The notes under the pieces were generated by a model, which saw only the letters and a list, made by a program, of their open reading frames with translations, was not told where the DNA came from and did no database searches. Both the position numbers and the translations under genes were made by a program. Positions 1-9,196 of a DNA stretch of 64,000 bases are shown here, in pieces. Source of the DNA: Janthinobacterium sp. LM6 (GTDB lineage: Bacteria; Pseudomonadota; Gammaproteobacteria; Burkholderiales; Burkholderiaceae_D); the NCBI RefSeq assembly GCF_002002885.1, contig NZ_CP019510.1, forward strand, positions 62,001 through 126,000, read 5' to 3'. How positions within the stretch are numbered: position 1 is the first letter of the stretch; each line of letters starts with the position of its first letter.

Positions 1-84
1 AGCACCCCAGTCATTGCCGGCGTGTCATTTATCGCACGCCAGTCTTTGCCGGCGTGTTTCTCCCCCCCACTACAACTCTTAACA

Positions 85-102
85 CCTGACAAGCTTGTCA
101 GG
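85..102. repeat. Perfect 18-bp palindrome downstream of pckG
   Basis: CCTGACAAG followed directly by its reverse complement lies 17 bases beyond the pckG stop codon. It could fold as a hairpin in the pckG transcript, but no U-run follows on either strand, so it is not a classical intrinsic terminator. The preceding 84 bases hold two copies of a short motif (CAGTC, A or T, TTGCCGGCGTGT) and no gene that I can support. Confidence 0.5.
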
Positions 103-119
103 CGCCGCTTTACGCTCAC

Positions 120-1991
120 TTACGCACTCAGCCGCTTTTCCAGCGCCGCCTTGTGACCTGCCAATTCCTGCGGCAGATGATACGCGAGTTTTTCAAACAA
201 CTCCGTATGCAATTTCAATTCTTCCACCCACGCGGCCTTGTCGATCGAGGTGATGGTGTCGAACTGTTCTTGCGTGAATGGCAAGCCATCCCAGTTCAGG
301 TCGCCATACTGCGGCGTCGTGCCGAACAGGTTTTCCACGCCGCCCGCCTTGCCTTCGATACGCTCCAGCATCCACTTGAGCACGCGCATGTTGTCGCCAA
401 AGCCAGGCCAGACGAATTTGCCAGCCTCGTCCGTACGGAACCAGTTGACGCAATAGATCTTCGGCAGGGCAGCCGGGTTGACCTTGCCCACCTTGACGCC
501 CATGTCCAGCCAGTGCTGGAAGTAATCGCTCATGTTATAGCCGATAAACGGCAACATGGCAAATGGATCGCGGCGCACGACGCCCATCTGGCCCACGGCA
601 GCGGCCGTCGTTTCCGAGCCCATGGTGGCAGCCATGTAGACGCCTTCGACCCAGTTGCGCGCTTCGGTGACCAGCGGCACGGTGGTCGAGCGGCGGCCGC
701 CAAAGATGAAAGCCGAGATCGGCACGCCGGCCGGATCGTCCCAGGCTGCGTCGATCACGGGGTTTTGCGTTGCCGCAACCGTGAAGCGCGCGTTCGGATG
801 CGCCGCCTTGGTGCCGGACGCCGGCGTCCAGTCCTTGCCCTGCCAGTCGATCAGGTGGCTTGGTGCTTCTTTCGTCAAGCCTTCCCACCAGACGTCGCCG
901 TCGTCCGTCAGCGCCACATTGGTGAAGATCGTGTTGTCGCGCATGGACGCCATGCAGTTGTAATTGGTTTTTTCGTTGGTGCCCGGCGCCACGCCAAAAT
1001 AACCGGCTTCCGGGTTGATGGCGTACAAACGGCCGTCGGCGCCCGGCTTGATCCAGGCGATATCGTCGCCGATGGTCGTCACTTTCCAGCCGTTAAAACT
1101 TGCTGGCGGGATCAGCATGGCGAAGTTGGTCTTGCCGCAAGCGGACGGGAACGCTGCCGCGACGTAATGCTTCTTGCCTTCCGGCGATTCCACGCCGAGG
1201 ATCAGCATGTGTTCGGCCAGCCAGCCCGGGTTGTTGTCCGATGCTTGCGCTTCCTGGTAGCCCATGTTCGAGGCGATGCGCAGGGCGAAACATTTCTTGC
1301 CCAGCAAGGCGTTGCCGCCGTAGCCCGAACCGAAAGACCAGATTTCGCGCGTTTCCGGGAAATGCACGATATATTTGGTGCTGTTGCACGGCCATTTCAC
1401 GTCGGCCTGGCCGGTGGCCAGCGGCGCGCCCACGCTGTGCACGCACGGCACGAATTCGCCATCGGTGCCCAGCACGTCGTACACGGCACGGCCCATGCGG
1501 GTCATGATCTTCATGTTGACGGCGACATATGGCGAATCGGACAGTTCCACGCCGATGTGCGCGATCGGCGAGCCCAGCGGGCCCATCGAGAAGGGCACGA
1601 CGTACATGGTGCGGCCGCGCATGCAGCCATCGAACAGGCCGTTCAGGGTGCGGCGCATTTCGCCGGGCTCGGTCCAGTTATTCGTCGGGCCTGCCGCTTC
1701 TTTTGTTGCCGAGCAGATATACGTGCGGTCTTCGACGCGGGCCACATCGCTCGGATCGGAGCAGGCCAGGTAGGAATTCGGACGCTTTTCGGCGTTCAGT
1801 TTTTTCATGGTGCCGCTGGCAACCATTTCAGCGCACAGGCGCTCGTACTCTTCTTGCGAGCCATCGCACCAGTAGATGCGGTCCGGCTTGGTCAGCGCGG
1901 CAATGTCGGCCACCCAGTTGATCAGTTTCTGTTGTTTAATATAAGCTGGGACATTGAGTGCGGCGACGCCACCCATGACGGGCTGATTCAT
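120..1991 (-). CDS. pckG: Phosphoenolpyruvate carboxykinase (GTP)
   Basis: Converts oxaloacetate and GTP to phosphoenolpyruvate, GDP and CO2, the first committed step of gluconeogenesis in the cytosol. The 623-residue product has the length of the GTP-dependent family. It carries the P-loop (kinase-1a) FPSACGKTN at about residues 278-286 and the metal-binding kinase-2 segment TTIGDDIAW near residue 305. The start at 1991 (MNQPVMGG) is preceded by a perfect GGAGGT five bases upstream; a start 12 codons further upstream lacks a ribosome site. It is divergent from the dehydrogenase at 2320 across a 328-base gap with inverted repeats. Identification is secure. Confidence 0.97.
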   Translation of the reverse strand: MNQPVMGGVAALNVPAYIKQQKLINWVADIAALTKPDRIYWCDGSQEEYERLCAEMVASGTMKKLNAEKRPNSYLACSDPSDVARVEDRTYICSATKEAAGPTNNWTEPGEMRRTLNGLFDGCMRGRTMYVVPFSMGPLGSPIAHIGVELSDSPYVAVNMKIMTRMGRAVYDVLGTDGEFVPCVHSVGAPLATGQADVKWPCNSTKYIVHFPETREIWSFGSGYGGNALLGKKCFALRIASNMGYQEAQASDNNPGWLAEHMLILGVESPEGKKHYVAAAFPSACGKTNFAMLIPPASFNGWKVTTIGDDIAWIKPGADGRLYAINPEAGYFGVAPGTNEKTNYNCMASMRDNTIFTNVALTDDGDVWWEGLTKEAPSHLIDWQGKDWTPASGTKAAHPNARFTVAATQNPVIDAAWDDPAGVPISAFIFGGRRSTTVPLVTEARNWVEGVYMAATMGSETTAAAVGQMGVVRRDPFAMLPFIGYNMSDYFQHWLDMGVKVGKVNPAALPKIYCVNWFRTDEAGKFVWPGFGDNMRVLKWMLERIEGKAGGVENLFGTTPQYGDLNWDGLPFTQEQFDTITSIDKAAWVEELKLHTELFEKLAYHLPQELAGHKAALEKRLSA

Positions 1992-2207
1992 ATTACCTCC
2001 AATACCAATAAAAGAAATTCTGGTCATTCCGGCAAGACAGGCAGCATCGTTGAGAGGTGGCTGCGGCTCACTGCGGGCGGTGTACTCACGCGGGCAGGGC
2101 TCTGGCGTCGTTTACCTGGATCATGCACCCAGGCTGCAGGAACAGTTTGCGCTATAACTATAATCAGGAAGCTTTAAAAGTGCCGGCGATTGTACACCCG
2201 CCTAACG

Positions 2208-2260
2208 GCTATTCTCGCAAAAATGTAGGAGAATAGCTTGACTAATGTAGTAGGCTATTC
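2208..2260. promoter_or_regulatory. Triple inverted-repeat motif in the pckG/dehydrogenase intergenic region
   Basis: The 328-base divergent gap (1992-2319) holds three alternating copies of one motif: GCTATTCTC at 2208-2216, its exact complement GAGAATAGC at 2229-2237, and GCTATTC at 2254-2260. Either neighbouring pair could form a hairpin or a dimeric regulator site. A TATAAT lies at 2159-2164 on the plus strand without a good -35 element. I see nothing else in this gap. Which gene is controlled is unknown. Confidence 0.4.
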
Positions 2261-2319
2261 AGCATTTCCCGTATCCTGTTATTTCCCTACCAAATCCTCA
2301 CTAAAATCGGCCATCCACC

Positions 2320-3333
2320 ATGAAAATTGCCATACTCGATGATTACCAGGATGCCGTGCGCGGCCTCGATTGCTTCCAGTTGCTCGATGGCCACGAGGTC
2401 AAGGTGTTCAGCAACACGGCGCGGGGCCTGGGCCAGCTGGCGATCCGCCTGGCGCCATACGACGCGCTGGTGCTGATCCGCGAACGCAGCAGCTTCAACC
2501 GCGCCTTGCTGTCGAAACTGCCGAACCTGAAACTGATTTCGCAAACGGGCAAGGTCAGCGGGCACATCGACGTGCCGGCCGCCACCGAGCTGGGCATCGC
2601 CATCGCGGAAGGCATCGGCTCGCCCACGGCGCCGGCCGAACTGACGTGGGCGCTGATCATGGCGGCGCAGCGCAAGATCGTGCCGTACGCGCAACATTTA
2701 CAAGAAGGGCTGTGGCAGACGTCGTCGCTGGAACCTGCGCGCAATACGCTCGGCACGGTATTGAAAGGGCGCACCCTGGCGATCTGGGGCTACGGCAAGA
2801 TCGGGCAATTGATCGCCGGCTATGGCCGCGCCTTCGGCATGACCATCCTCGTGTGGGGCAGCGAAGCGAGCCGCGCGGCGGCCGTGGCGGCCGGCGATAC
2901 GGCGGCCACGTCGCGGGAAGCGTTCTTTGAACAGGCCGACGTCTTGACCCTGCACCTGCGCCTGTCCGATGCGACGCGTGGCCTGGTAACAGCCGAGGAC
3001 CTGGCGCGCATGAAGCCGACGTCGCTGTTCGTCAACACGAGCCGCGCCGAGCTGGTGGCCGAGGGCGCGCTGGAAGCGGCGCTGCCGCAGGGTCGCCCGG
3101 GCACCGCCGCGCTGGACGTATTTACGGACGAGCCGCTGCCGCCAGGCTCGCCATTGCTGCTGCTGCCAAACGTGCTGGCCACGCCGCACCTGGGCTACGT
3201 CGAGCGTGACAGCTATGAACTGTATTTCCGCTACGCCTTGCAAAACATCGTTGATTTTGCGCAAGGTCAATGCACGCGCCTGCTCAATCCCGAGGCGCTG
3301 GCGCATGCGCGGCAAGCTCCTCAGGAACGCTGA
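2320..3333 (+). CDS. D-2-hydroxyacid dehydrogenase family protein
   Basis: NAD(P)-dependent oxidoreductase of the SerA/glyoxylate reductase superfamily, 337 residues. The Rossmann dinucleotide site is WGYGKIGQ at about residues 154-161. The three family catalytic residues are visible: Arg in NTSRAELV (about 239), Glu in FTDEPLP (about 271) and His in TPHLGY (about 289). The substrate cannot be read from sequence; relatives act on phosphoglycerate, glyoxylate, hydroxypyruvate or lactate. There is no C-terminal ACT domain, which argues against a classical serine-biosynthesis SerA. The 3' end overlaps the convergent gene at 3321 by 13 bases. Confidence 0.88.
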   Translation: MKIAILDDYQDAVRGLDCFQLLDGHEVKVFSNTARGLGQLAIRLAPYDALVLIRERSSFNRALLSKLPNLKLISQTGKVSGHIDVPAATELGIAIAEGIGSPTAPAELTWALIMAAQRKIVPYAQHLQEGLWQTSSLEPARNTLGTVLKGRTLAIWGYGKIGQLIAGYGRAFGMTILVWGSEASRAAAVAAGDTAATSREAFFEQADVLTLHLRLSDATRGLVTAEDLARMKPTSLFVNTSRAELVAEGALEAALPQGRPGTAALDVFTDEPLPPGSPLLLLPNVLATPHLGYVERDSYELYFRYALQNIVDFAQGQCTRLLNPEALAHARQAPQER

Positions 3334-4094
3334 AAGCCCTTCAACAAGTCCGGCTCGCCCGTGATGCGGATGGCGGGCGCGGGCAGCACGTGCCGGCCGC
3401 GCCACAGGCCGGCCCAGCCGGGCGGCCAGGCGATGTCCGCTCCGGCGTACGGCGCCACGCCGGCACGCACGGCAACGACCGGCACGGGCGGCATGTCGGG
3501 CAAGGGTTCGCCTGGCGTGCGCTGCATGTCCAGGCTGTACATGTAATCGGGCAATAAAGCATCGCAGACGCGGCCAAACCAGTCGCTATGGTCGTCGTCG
3601 CGTCCCAGCGCCTGCGCCAGGCCCTGCGGGTCGAAACGGGCCAGGGCATCGATCAGCTCGCCCGTGGTGGCGCCCGGCGTGTCGCCCCAGCCCATCACCG
3701 GGTTGACGTTGTAATCGGCGCCCGAACCGTACCAGCCTTCGCGCCAGGGCCGCTGCATCCAGTCGCGCGGTCCCGTAAACAAATGCCAGCGCCAGTGCAG
3801 GCCGGACGGTTTCGGCCAGGAATACAGATACAGTTTTTGATAGCCGGCCTGGTGCAATTCGCGCACCATGGCCATCAGGCGCGCGTGCGGCATGCGGTCC
3901 GGCGGCGCGCGCCGAAACAAGATCGCTTCGCCATCGGCAAACTGCACGTCGTCGGTCGACAGGTTCAGGTCCAGGGTCCGCGCTTCGCTGCCGAAACGGG
4001 CGGCGATCCAGCCCGTCAGCAAATTGACGGACGTGATCACCCCGTAACCGCGGTGGCGGTGAAAAATGACGGTGCCGGGAGCGAGCGCTTTCAT
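3321..4094 (-). CDS. Hypothetical protein with SH3/Tudor-like N-terminus
   Basis: A 257-residue cytosolic protein I do not recognise. No signal peptide or membrane helix is visible. The first 35 residues (GTVIFHRHRGYGVI, then GWIAARFG) resemble the small beta-barrel domains of CarD-like or UvrD-tail Tudor folds; this is an inference from pattern only. The middle is rich in Trp, Tyr and Gly (WRWHLFTGPRDWM, GWYGSGADYN) and the tail is proline-rich. The start at 4094 was chosen because the longer frame begins with sequence unlike the rest. It is convergent with the dehydrogenase and stands alone. Confidence 0.75.
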   Translation of the reverse strand: MKALAPGTVIFHRHRGYGVITSVNLLTGWIAARFGSEARTLDLNLSTDDVQFADGEAILFRRAPPDRMPHARLMAMVRELHQAGYQKLYLYSWPKPSGLHWRWHLFTGPRDWMQRPWREGWYGSGADYNVNPVMGWGDTPGATTGELIDALARFDPQGLAQALGRDDDHSDWFGRVCDALLPDYMYSLDMQRTPGEPLPDMPPVPVVAVRAGVAPYAGADIAWPPGWAGLWRGRHVLPAPAIRITGEPDLLKGFQRS

Positions 4095-4272
4095 ACGGAG
4101 TCGGGGTGGCAGGCAAACAAAGAAACCAGTGTACTCACAGATGGCCAAATTTTCCAGATGCGGCGCGGCAGCGGGGCGGCAGGCACGCTGGCCCATCTGC
4201 GGCAGCATTCACGCAACGCTGCCAATCCACGCTATCATGCGCGTCATTCTCCACTGACATCGTGACCACATC

Positions 4273-4758
4273 ATGACTTTGCGCATACTCGCCACTGGCG
4301 GCACTTTCGACAAACACTACAACGAATTGAACGGTACCCTGGGCTTTTCCGACAGTCATTTGCCGGCAGCGATTGCCCGCGCGCGCATGACGGCGCCCGT
4401 GGCGCTGGAGCAATTGCCCCTGCTCGATTCGCTCGACATGCAGGATGCGGACCGCCAGCGCGTGCTGGCCTCGTGCCGCGCGGCACAGGAAAAAGCCATC
4501 GTCATCATCCACGGCACCGACACCATGCGCGAAACGGCGCAGGTGCTGGGCGCGGCGAACCTGCAGCAAACGGTCATTTTGACGGGCGCCATGATTCCCT
4601 ACGAAATCGACAACTCCGACGCCCTGTTCAACCTGGGCTTTGCCTGCGGCGTGGCGCAAACCCTGCCAGCCGGCGTGTACGTGGCCATGAATGGCCAGAT
4701 CTTCGCCTGGGACAATGTGCAAAAGAACCGCGCCGCCGGCGTGTTCCAGCCCTTGTAA
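4273..4758 (+). CDS. Single-domain asparaginase-like protein
   Basis: At 161 residues this corresponds only to the N-terminal domain of L-asparaginases, which are normally about 320-350 residues. Active-site signatures of that domain are present: ATGGTFDK at residues 7-14 with the nucleophilic Thr, and HGTDTM at about 80-85 with the second catalytic Thr-Asp pair. There is no C-terminal domain downstream and a terminator follows 70 bases after the stop, so the short form looks intended rather than frameshifted. Full-length enzymes complete the active site between subunits, so activity on asparagine is uncertain. No signal peptide, hence cytosolic. Confidence 0.8.
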   Translation: MTLRILATGGTFDKHYNELNGTLGFSDSHLPAAIARARMTAPVALEQLPLLDSLDMQDADRQRVLASCRAAQEKAIVIIHGTDTMRETAQVLGAANLQQTVILTGAMIPYEIDNSDALFNLGFACGVAQTLPAGVYVAMNGQIFAWDNVQKNRAAGVFQPL

Positions 4759-4828
4759 GCCGATGGCAGGACAGGGCGTAAAAGCAGACCGGCACGCGGC
4801 CTGACTGACACTCTGTCACAATTCGACC

Positions 4829-4853
4829 AGCCCGTTTTCAACGGGCTTTTTTT
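4829..4853 (+). terminator. Intrinsic terminator after the asparaginase-like gene
   Basis: AGCCCGTT, a short loop, AACGGGCT and then a run of seven T. It lies 70 bases past the stop at 4758 and points the same way. Confidence 0.85.
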
Positions 4854-5187
4854 ATGTTTTTTTGCCTTTCACAAATTCTGCAAAACCACAGAATTCGTCG
4901 AATTATTGCAGGTAAAACATCAAATTGCCAATACAATAATTTTATGTTGTAAAAAAACGCCATTGATCATTTTTAAAAACACCGATATTATTAAATATAA
5001 AACTGCAATTTAACAATTAAATTAAATATTCTTCTGTATCCATAATTTATTGCCAAATCCGACACGGTTGATATGCATTTTTTCTTGCTGAGACGACATA
5101 ATGTTCGCCTCGACAAGTCAAAAGTGCATTTATAACAATATTGCGCTAAGTAGTCTTCCACCTCCCACCGACGTGGTTCCGCCTACC
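4854..5187. other. AT-rich intergenic region upstream of TonB receptor
   Basis: About 330 bases, far more AT-rich than the surroundings, with many A and T runs and no supportable gene. It probably contains the promoter of the receptor gene at 5281. A TTGCAG (4906) and a TACAAT (4932) exist but are 20 bases apart, too far for a standard promoter, so I do not call one. Confidence 0.5.
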
Positions 5188-5240
5188 GTACACGAGCACC
5201 GCTGGCCATCTACCCGATGGCCAGAGCGGTGCTCGTGTAC
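5188..5240 (+). promoter_or_regulatory. Long leader hairpin upstream of TonB-dependent receptor
   Basis: The left arm starts GTACACGAGCACCGCT and continues GGCCATC to 5210. The right arm 5216-5240 is its complement with one two-base bulge, and the loop is TACCC. That is a 23-bp stem ending 40 bases before the receptor start codon. No T-run follows, so it is not an ordinary terminator. It may stabilise the mRNA, act as an attenuator or bind a protein. Confidence 0.6.
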
Positions 5241-5280
5241 TGCTTGTCGTTATTAAAACTACTACGGAGTAATTGTTACA

Positions 5281-8049
5281 ATGGCATTTAAAGAAAAAAT
5301 TGGCGTGCGCAGCGTACGCCTGGCCCTGACCGTTCTGGCAGGTAGCGTCTTGTTCTCTGGCCAATCCATGGCGGACGAAGCAATTCAAAAAGTTGAAATT
5401 ACCGGTTCGAGCATCAAGCGTATCGCTGTCGAAGGCGCCTTGCCTGTACAGCGCCTGTCGCAAGAAGCGATCGCCAAATCGGGCGCCACTTCGGTAGCCG
5501 ACCTGATCCAGGCCCTGCCAGCCATGCAAGGCTTCACCATCGGCGCAGTCGCAGCAGGTTCCGACTCGGGTGGCAATACCAGTGCTTCGCTGCACGGTAT
5601 CGGCGAGTCCTACACCCTGGTACTGCTGAATGGCCGCCGCATCGCGCCACAAGGCTCCGGCACCACGGTCAACCTGAACGCCATTCCGATGAGCGCCGTT
5701 GAGCGCGTCGAAATCCTGACCGACGGCGCTTCGGCCCTGTACGGCTCGGACGCCATCGCCGGCGTACTGAACTTCATCCTGAAGAAAAACCAGCAAGGCG
5801 CCACCCTGGAAGCCACCTACGGCGGTCCGGAAGACAAGGGCGGCAACGCCTGGAACACCAGCGTCACCTATGGTTTCGGCGACCTGGACGAAGACCGTTT
5901 CAACGTGCTGGTATCGTACCGCCACGATGAGCAGTCGAAACTGATCGCGACCGACCGCGATTTCGCCAATACTTCTTTCCTGAAATTCAACCGCGGCGGC
6001 AAGAACTATATCTGGGACCGCACCAGCCCCTCGGCTTCGGCAGCAGGCACCACTGTTGCCTACAAAGATAATACTTCGACCTCGTTCACCCCATATCTGA
6101 AGCAAAACAACGGAAATTGCCCTGACAATTCCTACGTCACGCCCAAAAATCGCAACAGTTGCGGCTTCGACACGGGTTCCACCGTGGAAATCGTGCCGCA
6201 ATCGAAACGCGACAGCCTGTTTTCCAAAGCAACGTACAAGCTCAATGACAGCCTGAACGCGTTCGCCGAACTGGCCTACTCGCGCTACGACCTGACGGCG
6301 CGTATCGCCGCCAACCCGATCCCCATCTCGATTGCGCAAACGGTAAAAAACCCTAAAACCAACGTTGACGAGCTGGTGTTCAACAATCCAGCTGCCTACG
6401 CGAAATACGTGCAACCTTACCTGTCGCCAGCGCAACAGGGAAACATCAAATCGATCACGGCCAACTACCGCAGCAGCGACTTCGGTTTGCGCGCAAGCCA
6501 GACCGTTACCCAAACCAAGCACATGGTGGTTGGCGTGGAAGGCGAACTGGGCGCGTGGAACTTCGAAAGCGGCCTGACCTGGTCGCAAAACTCGATCGAC
6601 GAGCGTTACACGGGCGGCTACGCGACGAATCAGGGCTTCAATGACATCCTGGCCAATCCGGATTTCGATGCGTTCGCGTTGAACAAAAAGCCATCCGTGC
6701 AAGCGCAAGTCGCCGGCGCGCAGTTCGTCGGCTCCGTGCGTACCGCATCGACCACGATGCGCGGCGTCGACACGCACGGTTCGCGTGAGTTGTTCTCCTT
6801 GCCAGGCGGCAAGGCCAGCCTGGGTATCGGCGGCGACTACCGCACCTACCGCTATGAGCAGTCGCCAGGCGCCACCGGTGACGACATCTACAGCTTCAAC
6901 ACCAAGGCTACCTACGACATGAGCCGCGACACCTACGGCGCGTTTGTCGAGTTGCTGGCACCGTTGACCAAGTCGTTCGAAATGACCGTCGGTGGCCGTT
7001 ACGATGCTGTCAAGGCGATCGATGACAAGCGGAACAGCAAAACCGTCGGTAAAAAAGACAGCGCCAATACCTACAAGGTATCGGCACGCTGGCAGCCGGT
7101 ACAAACCGTGCTGATCCGCGGCTCCTACGGCACGGGCTTCAAGGCGCCAAGCATGCTGGACATCGCCCAGCCACTGGTCAACGCCGGCTTTACCGCCAAG
7201 GCATTTGACTGCCCACACCCGGGTAACGCACTGTGCCGCGGCGAACCAATTCAATACAACGCCGTATCGGAAGGCAATCCAGAACTGCAATCGGAAAAAT
7301 CGAAACAGTTCACCCTGGGTTTCCGTGTCGAACCTAGCTCGGCCTTCTCGTTCGGCGCCGACCTGTGGGATGTGAAACTGCGCAATGCCGTCTCGGAAAT
7401 CACCGAAGAGCAGGCATTTGCCGATCCGGACAAGTACGCTGCAAGCTTCTCGACCTACAAGGAGCCTACGACCGGCAACGTCTACTACGCGTTCAAGAAG
7501 CGCTCGGTGAACATCGGCAAGAAGGAATACCGTGGCATCGACTGGGATCTGTCGGCCAACCACAAGTTCTCCTTCGGCAAGCTGACCGCCCAATTGAGCG
7601 GTACGCACATGTTGCACGCCAACTACACCAAGGCAGGCAGCGACAGCGTGTACACCAGCAACATGGACTTCTTCGGCGACACCAACGAAGTCACGTTCCG
7701 CAACCTGATGAAGCTGACGACGACCCTGGATACGGGCCGCCTGAGCAACACGGTAACGGTCAACTACCGTAACGGCTACACCGATGCAGCCGCTACTGTG
7801 TATGACGTAGCCGCCGCAAAAGAAGTGAAGGGTTTCCGCCTGCAAGTACCGTCGTACACGACGTTCGACTGGCAAGCACGTTTCGCCTTTGACAAGCAAA
7901 CCACGATCCGCGCAGGCATCAAAAACCTGTTCGACCGTGCACCGCCGCTGTCGCTGCGCGCTTCGTCGGGCCACCAGGTTGGTTTCGACCCACGCTACGC
8001 CGATCCAATGATGCGTTCGTTCTACATCACCGGCAACTACAAGTTCTAA
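5281..8049 (+). CDS. TonB-dependent outer-membrane receptor
   Basis: A 922-residue outer-membrane beta-barrel transporter that imports a ligand using energy from TonB-ExbB-ExbD. It has a signal peptide with cleavage near residue 31 (after SMA). A TonB-box-like segment (KVEITGSSIKR) is followed by a plug domain to about residue 170 that includes LLNGRRIAP and VERVEILTDGASALYGSDA, then a long barrel ending in the C-terminal Phe needed for Bam assembly. The ribosome site GGAGT precedes ATG 5281. The ligand is unknown: no adjacent sigma/anti-sigma pair, siderophore or sugar genes are present. This subfamily often carries peptides or sugars, but that is only a guess. Confidence 0.93.
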   Translation: MAFKEKIGVRSVRLALTVLAGSVLFSGQSMADEAIQKVEITGSSIKRIAVEGALPVQRLSQEAIAKSGATSVADLIQALPAMQGFTIGAVAAGSDSGGNTSASLHGIGESYTLVLLNGRRIAPQGSGTTVNLNAIPMSAVERVEILTDGASALYGSDAIAGVLNFILKKNQQGATLEATYGGPEDKGGNAWNTSVTYGFGDLDEDRFNVLVSYRHDEQSKLIATDRDFANTSFLKFNRGGKNYIWDRTSPSASAAGTTVAYKDNTSTSFTPYLKQNNGNCPDNSYVTPKNRNSCGFDTGSTVEIVPQSKRDSLFSKATYKLNDSLNAFAELAYSRYDLTARIAANPIPISIAQTVKNPKTNVDELVFNNPAAYAKYVQPYLSPAQQGNIKSITANYRSSDFGLRASQTVTQTKHMVVGVEGELGAWNFESGLTWSQNSIDERYTGGYATNQGFNDILANPDFDAFALNKKPSVQAQVAGAQFVGSVRTASTTMRGVDTHGSRELFSLPGGKASLGIGGDYRTYRYEQSPGATGDDIYSFNTKATYDMSRDTYGAFVELLAPLTKSFEMTVGGRYDAVKAIDDKRNSKTVGKKDSANTYKVSARWQPVQTVLIRGSYGTGFKAPSMLDIAQPLVNAGFTAKAFDCPHPGNALCRGEPIQYNAVSEGNPELQSEKSKQFTLGFRVEPSSAFSFGADLWDVKLRNAVSEITEEQAFADPDKYAASFSTYKEPTTGNVYYAFKKRSVNIGKKEYRGIDWDLSANHKFSFGKLTAQLSGTHMLHANYTKAGSDSVYTSNMDFFGDTNEVTFRNLMKLTTTLDTGRLSNTVTVNYRNGYTDAAATVYDVAAAKEVKGFRLQVPSYTTFDWQARFAFDKQTTIRAGIKNLFDRAPPLSLRASSGHQVGFDPRYADPMMRSFYITGNYKF

Positions 8050-8075
8050 TTTGACGTTGTGAATTAGCTTGTCCG

Positions 8076-8113
8076 AAAGCGCCTTGCACTTCACCGTGCC
8101 AGGCGCTTTTTTT
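8076..8113 (+). terminator. Intrinsic terminator of the TonB receptor gene
   Basis: AAAGCGCC with TTGCAC on the left and GTGCC with AGGCGCTTT on the right form a long, slightly imperfect stem. It is followed by seven T, 27 bases after the stop codon. Confidence 0.85.
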
Positions 8114-8137
8114 ATGCGCCCACAGATTGCCCTGGCG

Positions 8138-8163
8138 AAAAAAAAGGAGCCGCAGCTCCTTTT
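8138..8163 (-). terminator. Intrinsic terminator of rdgC
   Basis: On the minus strand AAAAGGAGC, loop TGCG, GCTCC and eight T. It lies 21 bases past the rdgC stop. Confidence 0.8.
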
Positions 8164-8183
8164 CCGTACCGATATATCTGCTG

Positions 8184-9080
8184 TTATGCAGTCGCTTCGC
8201 CGCCCAGGGCTTCGACCACGTCGGCCATCAGCTTGGAGAGCTCGCCCGTCATCAGCATCACGTCGCCGTCGAAACGCTCTTCGTCGTTCTTCGTGCTCGA
8301 TTCCGTTTCCTTGATCACGTCCAGCGGCTTGACGCTCTTGATGGCCAGCGATTCCGTCAGCACGAACGAAATCTTGTCGTTCCACGTCATGGCCAGGCGC
8401 GTGCACTGCTTGCCGGCAGCGATGTGGCGGCGCACGTCGTCCGCTTCCAGGGTGTGGCGCACATAGCGCACGGTGGCCTTGCTCTCGCCCGTGGCGCGCA
8501 ATTCCGTGTCCATGTCGACCGTGAAGCCGGCCGGCGCATCGTCGGCCTGCAGCCATTCCGTCATCACCGCCACGGGCGAGCGCTGCACGCGCAGGCTTTC
8601 CAGCGGCAGTTTATCCACGGCTTTGAGCAGCAGCTTGATGACTTCATCGGCTTTCGCCGGGCTGGCCGCATCGACCACCAGCCAGCCATTGACGGGGTCG
8701 ATCCACGTCCAGACGTTGCTGCGGATGCTGAAGGCGCGCGGCAGCAGCTCGTCGGCCACGCGTTCCTTCAATTCCTTCATGGCCTTTTTACCGGGCGCAA
8801 AGCCTTGCGCTTCTTCCATCTCGGCGGCGCGGGCCTTGGCCACCTGGTTGATGACGGTGGCCGGCAACAGTTTCTTTTCCGTGCCCAGCAAGATCAGCAT
8901 CTGCTTGTTGACCACGTGAACCAGGCCGCCGTTCGGGCGTGGCGTATCCCAGCCCTGGCGCATCAGATCCATGCTGGTCGCCGGCGTAAATTTGTTCGAG
9001 GACAAGGCCTCTTCCAGTTGTTCTGGCGTATAGGCCCATGGTGCGGGCAGGCGGTAAATCTGAAGATTCTTGAACCACAT
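8184..9080 (-). CDS. rdgC: Recombination-associated protein RdgC
   Basis: RdgC is a ring-forming DNA-binding protein that covers double-stranded DNA and restrains RecA-mediated exchange; it is associated with the nucleoid. The 298-residue product matches the usual size (about 300). It begins with the family hallmark [11 protein letters not shown] and ends in a helical segment. It is a monocistronic leftward gene flanked by its own terminator. A weak GGAAG lies 10 bases before the ATG. The next upstream gene is the SOS polymerase dinB, also on the minus strand but 116 bases away, so both are DNA-maintenance genes but probably separate units. Confidence 0.95.
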   Translation of the reverse strand: MWFKNLQIYRLPAPWAYTPEQLEEALSSNKFTPATSMDLMRQGWDTPRPNGGLVHVVNKQMLILLGTEKKLLPATVINQVAKARAAEMEEAQGFAPGKKAMKELKERVADELLPRAFSIRSNVWTWIDPVNGWLVVDAASPAKADEVIKLLLKAVDKLPLESLRVQRSPVAVMTEWLQADDAPAGFTVDMDTELRATGESKATVRYVRHTLEADDVRRHIAAGKQCTRLAMTWNDKISFVLTESLAIKSVKPLDVIKETESSTKNDEERFDGDVMLMTGELSKLMADVVEALGGEATA

Positions 9081-9196
9081 AGTTTTTGTCTTCCGTTTGT
9101 TTCAGTAGTGCCAGGGGAACGCCATTCTACACTTTCGACATAGAAATGCCGTCAAAAGCGCGGTCTGGCGCGGTATGTATCTTGTAGGAAACGCCG

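Noticed and set aside
1-64. Two copies of CAGTC(A/T)TTGCCGGCGTGT as a CRISPR or regulatory repeat
   Set aside because: Only two copies at the window edge, 35 bases apart; too little sequence to interpret.
153-2177. 674-residue open frame on the plus strand across pckG
   Set aside because: Antisense to a clearly conserved gene, with no signals of its own and an Arg/Ala/His-rich composition typical of reverse-frame translation of high-GC DNA.
4906-4937. Possible promoter for the TonB receptor
   Set aside because: TTGCAG and TACAAT are 20 bases apart, outside the usual 16-18 spacing, and the region is AT-rich enough to give such matches by chance.
5146-8556. 1,136-residue open frame antisense to the TonB receptor
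   Set aside because: Shadow of the receptor gene; it runs into rdgC and has no recognisable domains.
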